From Mnemiopsis leidyi (lineage: Eukaryota; Ctenophora; Tentaculata; Lobata; Bolinopsidae), in assembly GCA_000226015.1 (NCBI GenBank), contig JH154313.1:448232-478061 (forward strand): a stretch of 29,830 nucleotides of DNA, read 5' to 3'. Positions 1 through 12,200 of this stretch are shown piece after piece. The stretch's first letter is position 1, and every line of letters starts with the position of its first letter. The notes under the pieces were generated by a model that was not told the DNA's origin, did no database searches, and saw nothing but the letters and a program-made list of their open reading frames with translations. The position numbers and the translations under genes are program-made.

Positions 1-24
1 AGTAAGGGTACGAGGTTGTATGTC

Positions 25-97
<73 letters not shown>

Positions 98-242
98 GCT
101 GTTGAAGATATTGTTGTTGTTGCTGATGTTGAAGATATTGTTGTTGTTGCTGATGTTGTAGCTGATGCTGCTGGTGAAGTTGTTGTTGCTGTTGAACGCG
201 TTGCTGGTGTTGTGGAGGCATCTGTTGCTGGTACTGGGGCAG
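1..242 (-). CDS. Gene D exon 20 (partial): polyglutamine region
   Basis: Begins at ctacgtttcag|CTGCCC and stays open to the window edge. It encodes QYQQQMPPQHQQRVQQ-type sequence with a repeated QHQQQQQYLQ unit, then a pure run of 24 CAA codons (positions 98-27) ended by a CAG. CTC|GTACCC near position 11 could be a donor. The plus-strand reading of the same repeat (poly-Val) is a shadow. Confidence 0.66.
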
Positions 243-3200
243 CTGAAACGTAGTAAAACGTTAGTGCTGGTGCTATTGAACATTCCATAACTTTAATCAG
301 GATTAAAGCATTAAATGCCCGACTTTACAACGATATAGTAAATAAGTGTCATGATGCAAGGAAGTGCTCCCGCCGTGTAAATTGGCGCGTTACGTCCAGT
401 AGTCTTGCCAGTGAGCACGACAGCCAAACGAGTAAGCGGTAAAATTACCTCACTAGCGAGCCGCTCTCTGCAGCTAATGCTAGGTGATAATTGGATTGCT
501 GCCAGTTTTCTAAATATGGAATGATTACTGGTCGTGTGGCAGTACATGCAGCGGTGCAGCTCGGTTGACTGTCAGCTATTATACTGGCAAACCTGGTGAC
601 TTGAACTTAACTGTAACTTGTAGCTAACTGCTTGAATGGTTCACTGCCAGCTATTTTACTGGCCAGCTATTTTACTGCCAGCTATTTTACTGGCCATATG
701 CGGTCAGTACATAATTGCTTTAACCAATTCTATACATTCTTTGGACTGTAGGATAAAATGAATGTATCATAAATGACATCCGACTAATGCTCGTATGCTG
801 GGGGGGGGGGGGGCAACTTTAAAAAACTCTTAAAAACTCTATATCTATTTTGAGATAGAGAATTTCGAATTATTTTGGAATTTAGCAGTTGCATTATACA
901 GTGATATTTTTGAATCTATCGCGCGGTACTATTTGTTTACCACAAAATTCTTCTTAGAGTGATTTTGGAATGGTCTTTTGATGAATCTGAGAAAATTTTA
1001 TTATTACTCTAAAAAATTCTTTATCTATTTTGGGAATTGTAGTGTCCCTATTGAGTTTTTTGAGAGCACCCCACGCTTAAATACTTAAACACATAATAGG
1101 TTTTAATACTTTAAACAACTACTATTATACAATAGGGCCGGTAGCTCAATTGGTAGAGCACTCATCTAGACAATGCAGAGGTTGTCGGATCATACCCGAC
1201 TCGGCACGGTGCCGGCCCATGAATTTTCTAAATTGACTATCAGTGGAAATCGTGTCCGTTCAAATATCTGCTCCGTACACATCATGTAGCTTGGTTGATC
1301 CTTCGGCCCACCCACAACATAACACACCCGTTAACACTCAGTGCACACCTCTGGGAGTCGAGCTTGCTCGAAATGAGGACCTGAAAATGGCCCCCTCCCC
1401 ACTTGAAACCACATTTTTTACTATTATACAAATAATTTGAGGCTAGTGATGTGAATTTAACACGAAGGTTCCACCTAATCCCTGGCGTTTTACTTGAGTA
1501 ACAAATCCACAAACATAAACACATAATACTTAAACACTTAAATACTTAAATGTTCACAACATAAAATAAAGTGCCGTAAACAAATACTCTAAACCTCACA
1601 GCTAGGTTGTCTATGAAATGAGATAAGACTACGGATAGTTACGATGAACTGCGGCTAATTAAGATGAACTACGAATACTGATTGTAAGTACTCTATACCT
1701 CATCAATTTTTTCCGGAAACATAATATACTATTTACTATTCTAAGGGGTTAGATGGGGCTTGAGCCGAGGCTTTGTGCTTATGCAATGGATGGGTCGCGA
1801 TTATAGTTATATACTCAACTTATGACCCTTATTTGACCCTAAGTAGCTTGTTGTCACATTTTGCACTTAAATTATTGTAAAATATTCAGTTTATAACTTT
1901 TAATACCACCCTTTTGAGCTAATTTTGCACACTAGCCTAATTTTTTCTGCTTTCTGCACAAGTACTTCTTTAAACAATTTTTAATTTTACTACTGCAATC
2001 CTAACTTATACTACAGCAGACCGTGTTCCGACCTAATCTCGCAACGTAGTTGTGGTTAGACACAGTAATCCCAACAATAGTCAAGGTTGCAATAATTTTT
2101 AGTAATTCGCCCAAAACAGGGAGATACGATGATTCTTGATTAATAAGTGCCAAACCTCAAAATCAGCAGGAACTATCACATAAAAACTCATGATTGGAGA
2201 AATTACGCGTCAGCAAACTGGACAGAGGATGACTTTGGCAAAGTTAACTTAAACTCCCAAGTCAGCAAAATAGAAGGATATAAATTATAATGTGGGCCAA
2301 TGAGTTTACCAAAAACATGTAGAAACTATAAGAACAGTCCCACTTAATGATAACGAATAAAATTAAGATATCATCCTAAGTTGATTACGCTATTAGTTTT
2401 GGGCCAAAAATATTTCGCAAAGCAAATCTCAGCTAAGACTTAATCTGATTTTCTTAACGGCCCAGGAGCCAAATTCTGCCAGCTAACTTTCAGCGCAGGA
2501 ATAAACTTACAGACTGTTTGTCAGTCACCGCCGAGACCGGCACAAGAATTACTTCAACATTTTTTGGAATCTGTCCGGTTGTCTGGAACATGACCACGTG
2601 ATTTTTTTTTCTGGGAACCAGAGGAAGCGCCAGGGATAGTTGATTTGTCACCCGGATTTTCAGGCTGGTAGTTGGATTTGTACTTTTAGAGCAGTACGAT
2701 TTTTTCAGTCTTAATAATAATGAGCGCCTTTTTTCCCTTATTCTTGAATCTCTTGATAAAAATAATTGACCTTTTCCCTCATAACACTTAAGAAATAAGA
2801 AGATCTTAGGTAATTTCGAATATGCTTGTACTAATATACTTGTACAACGGACAAACAGAAATAAGAATAGGATAAAGCCAGCAACGCTGTTAAAACGGCG
2901 CGGGGTCAGCACGTATTTAACAATGCAGATTCATATCAAAACATAGAAAAGCAGAACTTTTAAAGAGAAACATACCATCTGAGGGTGAGGGACCATGATA
3001 GGGCCGCCAGGAGGGGTGGTGGTGACTGTAGACAGTTGTTGTTGGGGGTAAGACGAGACTGTCACTGTATTGGGATGAGACAGCACCTGCAAAACATGCT
3101 GGTCACGTGACTTGAAGTGTAGACAGGGTACAGGTTTTAATTTCACGGTTTATCTTCCGCCCATGTTCCACAACAAAATCGTACAAAAATACGACTATAA

Positions 3201-6200
3201 ATTATAACACAACATACAGGAGGCGGAGTGGGCTGGCCGTGAGCTGCATTGTATTGGGGGGTCTCCTTGATGAGCTGCTGTATCTGTTGTCTTCGCTGTT
3301 GGTTCATCACCAGGTTGCTGCGAGGAGGCACCGGCCCTGCTGATGACATTGCTGGTGGTATAGCAACCGGCGGAATTAGTTGTTGTTGAGTTTGAGGTTG
3401 TTTTTGTTGTTGTAGAGTTTGTTGGTGTTGTTGGTGTTGTAACTGCTGATACAACCGCGACAGTTCACTCTCGTTTCGAGCAAGCTCACTCTTCCACATG
3501 TTAAACTGCCCCAACAAGCCTGGTCTACCGGGATGATTGAGGGGCATTGCCGCTAACTCCCTCTGTGCCCGGTCGTAATGTAACATGAGGTCCATGATCC
3601 GGGCCCGCTGAGCAGGAGCAACTATTGACACCATGTTCTGGGACAGTCCCTGGAACACCCGAGCAGCGCTGTCGGGGGTGTACTGTTGTTGTTGGGGAGG
3701 CTGTGACGCGTAGCTGGCTACCAGCTGTGGAGCCTGGCTAGCGGCTTGTGTGGTGTAGGGAGCTGTGGTGTAGGCATTGGGGGCTGGCGGGTGGGACAGC
3801 TGCCGGGAGACTGGCGGGTTGGTGCGGGATGAAGCGGGTGTCATGTTGGCCCGTGCGTTTGCGGGGGAAGATTGTCGGGGCTGGGCTGGTCCTACAGCAC
3901 TGGTTCCAGTTGTAACTGTAACACTGCTTCCACGCTGAAATATCATAGGTTACTCTACAGCTGTCAGATTTAGCGAGGATTAAATTAGCACTGTAAAATG
4001 GGCGACTTTCAGGTACAAATTGGAATGAATTTCCTTGATCCTAATTATATGAGATAGCAATCACATATTATCAGCCCAATCATGATTAAGGTCGACCGAG
4101 AGAATATGAGTTTCTAATTTTCATGGAAATAGAGCATAATAAATTGCGTTTAATATGTCGGGAGAACGAGTAAAATTCGGAAAAATTGTAAAAGTACCTC
4201 CCGAAAGGAAGCACAATGTATGTAAATATCTGGTATAAACTATTAAACTGTGGCTGGAATACCGTTGTATCAGTAGCTACGCTAACAAAACTCTTAAGTC
4301 TACAAGAACAGTCCCTCGGGAAGCAAGGTTGAAAAAACAAAATGATACGCAAAATGAGAATGCAATTCGGGAAAACATCGCTAAGAATCTTAAATAAACA
4401 AAGATTGAGGATCATAAATAACTGATCCATGATGACTGTAACACGATTTTGGTTTCGAATCTTTGAGAACGCGATACAGAAAACGAAATGAGATTACAGG
4501 ACTATAAAAGATACACGACTAAAGATGTGCCCTTGACTTCCCCTGCTGACAACTCGGAGGGGGGATATTGGCACTGAACTGCAGTATCTAGTTACTGATA
4601 TAACATGGTTACTGATTATTGGACACTTGTTTGCAGGGCTGGCAGCAGCCATAATGCGATCCTTACCTGTCACTGAAACGTGATCAAGTTTACCCAAGAT
4701 GCCTAATGGTGTGCGGTAATTGGAAAGTTGGTGCTTCATGATTTGAAATATGGCGGCTTAATGATATTCAATTACTCAATTAGAGTATATTGCTAAAACT
4801 TATATAAAACTGTCCTCGAACAAGTACAATATTTACGGAGGCCTTTTTTAACGAGACAGTTGTTTATGCCAAATGAAAATCTAGAGCCAACTCACGACAA
4901 CACAAACTAACGGCAATGGTTTTGACTTTCGTAATTGTTAACAAGATTAGCGCCTTTGAGATAAACTCATAGAGAAATCTCCTCCGACGAAAATATATAA
5001 TAACGTAAAACAATGTGCAAATGCAGGGTGCATTGGTTTAAGATCGATAGAAATTTAATATTGATGCGGATAAAATCATCAACAATTCTTCGGCAAATGC
5101 TGTTAAAGAATATTTTGAACAAGAAAATGTTTAAATATTTTCATGTCGAAACCAACGAACGACCATAACGGCAATTCGATACGAATGGCAACGTATGGTA
5201 ACCAAATATACTATATTTATGCAAAATAGCTCAAACACGAGAACTGCCAATAGCAGAAATAGAAGTTTCGTCCAAAAGTTCTCTAATATCCGACTAAGGG
5301 CAATGCTAAAAAATATATAAACCTAAAGACCTAGAATAGTACCAATGTTAAATCAGATAGCGAGCGGTAATATATTGAAACTGTGATCACATTTCAATAG
5401 GGATATTACACTGACTGAGATCAGATATCACGTATTACCTATCCGTAACATCTTTACACTTACCATCTTCTGAGCGATGATGCCCGCTACAAATTCCGGT
5501 GTGTACTTCTGCTTGTTGCCGAACTGAAGTCTACACTTGGCAACGTATTGTCGGAGTAAGAAGAATTCTCCTGTAACACCAAACTTCTGAAGATCCTCCA
5601 ACTCTGAGAGCAAGGTAAGTGTTAGAACGTGATTAATTTTAAACACGTGATCGGTACCAGTAGATAGGTAGAAGTCACGTGGTACCAGTCACCTGTACTT
5701 AACACGCATCTTATCATACATAATTTCTTATTTTTAATTTCTACACCAGCGACCCAAATACATGATCGTTAAAGATACACGTGATCCTTGATGACTGTTG
5801 ATAGGCTAAAAATAATGCGACAGAGCCCGCCACGACAAATTTCCAATTTAATGAACAGCTGTGTCCATAGACCAGGTGCCAACTGACACCGCCCTTTTCT
5901 CCCCAAGTACTAGATTCAAATCTCAGAACAGACGCTTTAGTCTATAAGAATTACAAGTCTTACAAATTAATACAGAATGTATTCTACAGTGCCCCTCATA
6001 GCTAATGGGCCCTAGAGAATATTTATTTCAAACAAGTGTCTATAATAAATTATCTAATATTAGAATGGTTAAGGTGCGATTGAGAAATGGCGCGTTAGTT
6101 TCTCGGAGAAGGATCGCCTGGCTGGCGCCGTGACAACAAAACAATAACTATTTCAATATAAGTAAGAGTTGCAACGTCACGTGACACATTGAACAGGCAA

Positions 6201-9200
6201 CTTGATGAGCAATAAAGAAGCCGAATTGGCTAAATAACCTGGTTTTCTTGAAGCCGATTGGATAACTGACAATAATAAGCTGATTTTTTACTAACCAGGT
6301 TCTTTTGGAGGCTTCCTACAAAAACTCTGCTCCTCCAACTTGATGATCTTGTCGCTGACATCTTCAACAGTCATTTGAGGAAGTCTCTTGTCCAGAACGT
6401 TCTCGAAAGTGATCAGAGAACGGAAACTGAAGTGGAGGAAAAAACGGAAGGGGATCAGCTGGTCGTTTTGGAGAAGGTTAAAACACTCCTCTATCAGATT
6501 CATAACCTGAAAGAGCGGTAAGGTTTGAATAGGCCTCTAAAGAAGATAGAAGTCTAGAACATACCCCCAGAAAAAAATAGAAGTTTACAAAAATGTTCAT
6601 TTTCTATTTCTATTAAGAATAAAAATTGCCCGAATTTTGCTAAGAAAAGTTTTGTGGAAAGAAAAAGGGCACTTCATAACTCACCCTAATGACGTCATGA
6701 CCTCGACTGTCGGACTCTACTTCAATCCAGCCCAGAACGACCGGCACTGCCACGAACTCGGAGGTGTAAATCAGGTTAAAGAGGAGGTTGAGGAGCTGGT
6801 AGATAGACAGAGGCTTATCCTGGACCTTGTTTGTGTACTTCGCTACTTGCCGCGTCGTCGCCACTGTTGTCGACTTATCTTTTTTCATCACTGCTTCTAT
6901 TGCGTCCTGTGGGAAGGGGAAATGGTCTTGTTAGAGAGTTTGAAAATATTGTTGGCGTCTAATGACGGGTATAAACCTCGACAAAGCTATCAAGTAAACC
7001 AGGCTTATTGTGGGGTATTACTTTCATTTAGCTCGATAATATTTTTACAGAAGTAATTTTTACAGAAGTATCATGAAAGAACTTAACACGGAGTAACCCA
7101 ATACTAGGGGCCACTCTTGAAGCAGCTTTATAAAACATAATTCAATTTTTAGAATAAATGCAATTTACGGTTGCCCCTGACACTATTAACTTATGATCTA
7201 ATATAGCGTAATAACTTAACTTCTCAATTTGATTGTGATGATATTTTTCTGTAATTGTGATAATATTTTACTGTGATCGTCAAAATCACAGAAAATATCG
7301 AAGTTGTGTTTTCACCCAGAACCAAAGAGACCTAACAAACTGATTCAGATAAAGCCAATCAGACAAAGAAAACAACAGAGACACATACAGACACAGACAC
7401 ATATACAGACACAGTTCAGACAAGTCAACACACAAGACCGACCTGAATGCAGACTGTCAGGATGTATAGATGAATCTCAGACTGTATCGGAGCTAGTCGA
7501 GCTTGAAGTAGCTGCGAGAGATGGAAACTCTTTCCTAGGTCTCGTCTGCATGCTTTGATGTTTTCCAAATCCTAGCGAGAGAAAAAGTAAGGAATATCAC
7601 ATATATAGTATTATTATCACATATATGATAACTAACTTGGCTTACTTAGGTAAAGTTTATCCTTTATTAGATTAATTCAACCTACAATTAGATTGTCACA
7701 CCTTTGCTTTTTTTACGTACTGTTAAACGTAAGCGCCCGACAAACTAAAATAAAAGCTCCTTACCTTTTTATCAAGACTAGCAAGAGTGCTAGACCGCTG
7801 GAAGGAGAAGTCTCCAACAGACTGAAACTGATGGTTGGTCGGAGGACAGACTGCGGCGTAGGAAGCGATAGTTCGTATTATCATCGAACCTGGAGCTTGC
7901 TGGAGAGATATGTTCATTTTAGTTAACAAACTAAGCGAGATTTACGTTTTCAATTTGATACGACGAGGATACTGCCATCTTTAAGAATGAAATTTGTTCA
8001 ACATATCAAATTAGAGCGCTGGAAAACACTTGCTGCAGTGTAGCTACCAGGGCACTATTCACTACAAATTATGAAGGACCAGTTATCTGTCAATTTGCCT
8101 CTTTTTCTATTTTCGTGGGAGCACTATTTGTGTCGATATCAAGACTACATTAGCACTAGCAAGCTGCTCTACTTATTCACTAGGCTGTATGATCTCATCA
8201 GAGGGACTAAGAAAGATTTTACCGGAAAATCGAAACGAATCTAAGCTTCTCTAAGCTACTTCAAATCTTGGAACACTATTTAACAGAAGCTAGGACGGAA
8301 CATTGTTGTCAAAACATTTAAATAGAATTTCTCTAGGTGAAGTGAAGAAGCATTGGTCAAAACCTAGACACTAAAATATGGGGAAAATATCGACAAATAT
8401 TTCAACAAAAAGAACAGCCTCATAGAACAAGCACGTGTTACCAATAAATAAAATGTATGACTAAGAAATGAGAGTCTCTAAGTCTATCCGTGATTATCGT
8501 GACTTAGCGACTCGTCTTTGTTGGACTGTGTTATATACCTCGAAGATTTATTCAGCAAAAGAATCGCACCCTAGTCAAAATAGAGAAGCCTATGAGTCCT
8601 GTGAGGTTAACTAATACAGTTGTTTCACTAGAGCAACAAGAGCAAACAACAAGGGAGAGTGTTGGAGACAGCCGGACTACTGCGAGCACAAGATCGTGGA
8701 ATAAAAACAATGCAAGTAAGTTCTATATGATGTGGGAGAAGGCGTTAAGGAGGTGAATGCAGTGTAGCTCATCTCAGCGGCCAGGCATCACGGCAGATAA
8801 TACGGCACCCGTGCGGACCCCATTACAGGGAGAGAGAGAGAGAGAGAGAGAGAGAAAGCTAGGATCTGCTAAGAAATCGACAGAACATACACTATACAGC
8901 TCCAAGCGTTAATGTCTAAATGTAACGTCAGTATAAGGTAACATATTGTAGTCGCAGTAGGAGGAGGAGGAATTTCACAGACAAAATCGACTTTGTTGTC
9001 GCAGTAGCTGTAGACGTACATTCGGGTTGCTTTTTAAACAGCTAAATGAAACTATAGATCGCAGTTATCTTAAGTAGATTGAGGTGAATGATTCAAATCT
9101 ATGTTTGCGGCTAAGTTTTAACACGATTTTAGAGAAATCCAGGCTATGTTGTAGATCGCCGAACGGCTATGAGCCGGCTTATAAACGGCTACAATTCTAA

Positions 9201-12200
9201 TAGCCGGCTATAAACCAGCTATAACCCGGCTTATAGCAGGTTAGTTCTTAGTAGCCACTTGCATTTAGCATTTAGCCAACTTACTAGATCTACAAAATAA
9301 CTACCTGCACGACCTGTTAACCAGAACAAAGAAACGATACGAACCAGGCTGAAGAGTATAAAGTTTCCAGCTTGAAGATCAGATATTATTGAATGATAGT
9401 ATGATAGCAAGAAGATCAACACTAACTATATCCCACAACATGTAACCATCTGTATCCTGCCGTGCTGTATAATGGTAACATGAGGAAGAACAATAAGGTT
9501 TTCCGCATCAAGAAGCGAAGAGCTACTCAATTGTCGGTTTGTGGCGTCGCATCTCGCAAAGTATTCATACTACTCATCATACACTTGCGGGTAAATGTTG
9601 GGTATGAGAATACGGTGAGAGTAGCACCATATCGGGTTCTATCAAGATGAGCAGATCTGTTAGGGTGCTGGGTTAGCATATTTGCGGCTAGGCGTCAATG
9701 TAAACACGTCTCGAGCACAGGTAAACGTGATTTCAGCAAACATTATGATGACTTGTGGAGAGCAGAGTTTAATGTGGCCATATTCTACATATTATGTACA
9801 AGTACCGAGGCTAATAAGGGCATAAACACTTACAAAAATAAATATTTCGTAAGACAAAATATCGTCGAAGAAACTTCTTACATACATTTTAGTATATATG
9901 GAAATTATGGTCCTTGGCTTGAAGAATGTGGGCATGTGGCCTGGAAAATTTATGTCAAATGATCAATTAGAATCTATAAAGATATTTAAAACGCCGCGGT
10001 TTTATAGGAAACTCAAACAAAGTGTCAAAGTGAACTAAATTTTACAACTCTTAAACACAGCACGCGGTAACCGACAACCGTACGTGGTGTAACGATAGAA
10101 TTGACGATGTGGTAAAATGTATAGTTGTTCTCCGACACGCAGAAAAGATATTATGTCGTTCAATATTTCATAATAATAATACATAACACCTAAGCAGTAC
10201 ACCATTTAAATTAGTGTATAACATTTAAATTAGTGTATGTGTAACGACTTTAATACTGATGGTCCTTTATAGAAACATTTCATATATTGAAGATATTCAT
10301 TATTATTAAAGGCTGATCACAAAATTCTTGAAAAGAAATAGCTTAGGTGAAAGCTCAATGTTTCTCTATCCATTGTGTTATATAGAGCAGACGGGCAATT
10401 TACTCATCGGGTATTCCTGAATAAAATTTCTCAAAGGGAGAACAAGAGAACGGGTGGTCATTCCATGAGGAACATCACCTGACTTGTTGAGGGGAAACAC
10501 GTGACTTGTTGAGGGGCAATACGTGACTTGTTGAGGGGCAATACGTGACTTTGGTGTAGAAGCTAATCGAGAGAGCGGTTACCATGACATCGAGAAAACG
10601 GGCAGAGGCAGGGAATGTGCAGGCAACACAACTTTGTTCAACTATGTACAAGGACCCATTCAACAAACAACTCCATTCATTCATTCTCCAGAATCAATTA
10701 AACGATTGACTCTCACCTGATCGGCGCCGGCAACATCTCCTCTGTTATGAAGAAACTGCCGTGGCACATCAGATCCAGGGTTGCTTCTGGGAAGACGTGC
10801 GGTGGGAACTCTTGTTCTGACTGCTTGGATGTTGTTGGGTACAGTCACCACGTTATCGACCTGGGGTACTGGACCGGTCGGCTGCTGATTGGCTGAGCTC
10901 TGAAAGGAATGCAGGGTATCTTGGTTAGAACGCAGCTCTTGGAGCGATGGATATTTGATGTCAGCATTAAATCCTTTGTCCTTTTTGGCATTATCTTGCA
11001 ATCAACCTGCCCGTTCTTGTATGATATATCACTGATAGTTAAATCGAAAAGACTGGCGTCAGATGGGGCATTCCGCGAAAATCTAGATCTGGGACTAAAA
11101 ACCACGCAGAGAATTATGCAACATTTTTGAACAAATATTGTTACCGCAACTAAGTAATGGATGATAAATGGTTAAAGGATGGTAATGGTTTTACCTCAAC
11201 AGTTGGAGTAGCAGCAGGTACAGCAGTAGGAGGTTGAAGGTTGGAGCTGCTTGGTCTAGAAGGAGCAGCTCCTGAGTTAATCATCATCTGTCGTATTTCC
11301 ATCAGAGCAGCTTTCTGTTGGTGAACAGGGCAGAGATTCCTAAGGAAAGGAAGGGATCGTCAGTTTCAGGCGGGGTGAGGTACTTTAGTCCAGCCTTTTT
11401 GAGGGTGCTGGTTTGGAAATAGCACAATAGATCTTAGTACTTTGAGAATGAAGACACCAAGGCCAAGGTAAGTTAATGATTACATACTTATCAGAGGGAG
11501 CAAAGTTCTTGCAGTTGGGCTTGGCACATCGCTTTGAGGACTGCTGCCCTGGGGGCGTTGTTGTCGATTCTGGAGCACAAACTGGAACAGGCATCTGAAA
11601 AAGGCAGTGACTGGATCATCACGAAGGTAATTTTAGGTAAAACGCTCTTTAGCCCTAAGCCAATGAATTTCTCAAACGGGCAATTCATCTGGTTCCCCCT
11701 TTCTGGTTAGTAACTTACATTACTGTGGTACTTCAATTTACTGCCCCTTCCGAATCTTTCCTCCACGAAATAGACGTCAGAATTCTTGAGGAGGAGTCGG
11801 AAATTATTTTCATCATGGTCGTAACATAATTGTCAATCGCTTGATTGTCATTGGCTTCCTATTTGTCAATCGCTTGCTTGTCATTGGCTTCCTATTTGTC
11901 AATCGCTGTCACATGATAAAAATTTCCGATTCTCCCCAACAATTTTGACGTCCATTGAACATCTTATCATGATAAGTCAAAGATATTGTGGTCAACTTAC
12001 ATCGCTAGTTCCAGGTTCGGGTTTAATCCAGATAACTCCAGGAATTAGGTGTTTTTGTTTCCTCTTCGGAAGATCGTGTCTTGGAGGCAGTATCACGACT
12101 TCTGGAGAGCGCGGTCTCTCCTCATCTGGTGCTGAAATGCGAAACTATGAAAGATCCACTTTTTAAATAGAAAGAATTAAAAAATAGACGGTACTGGGTT

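Larger units (their letters stand above)
243..2510 (-). other. Gene D intron 19 (2.27 kb)
   Basis: No exon-like frame found. It holds an imperfect 17-18-bp tandem repeat near 642-697, a run of 14 G at 800-813 and the tRNA-like sequence at 1135-1219. The rest is AT-rich with no recognised signal. Confidence 0.5.
7900..10716 (-). other. Gene D intron 11 (2.8 kb)
   Basis: Largest gap between D exons. It holds an AG microsatellite, a cluster of AGCCGGCTATAA-like units and a 22-bp tandem repeat close to the exon 11 donor. No conserved open frame was found; an undetected small exon or a gene boundary here is possible. Confidence 0.45.

Noticed and set aside
20..253. Plus-strand open frame rich in Val
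   Set aside because: It is the complement of the CAA polyglutamine repeat; the minus-strand reading has a splice acceptor and fits gene D.
2490..2912. 140-codon minus-strand open frame with a hydrophobic stretch
   Set aside because: Only its last 24 codons fit a splice-bounded exon (2582-2511); the rest looks like intron with chance openness.
4494..4739. Minus-strand open frame with a possible donor
   Set aside because: No acceptable upstream acceptor, and exons 16 and 17 already join in phase 0 without it.
6637..7056. Plus-strand 139-codon open frame
   Set aside because: Largely antisense to gene D exon 14, which has splice sites and a coherent translation.
9231..9962. Short open frames of 62-69 codons on both strands inside gene D intron 11
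   Set aside because: No splice sites in matching phase and no recognisable composition; consistent with chance.
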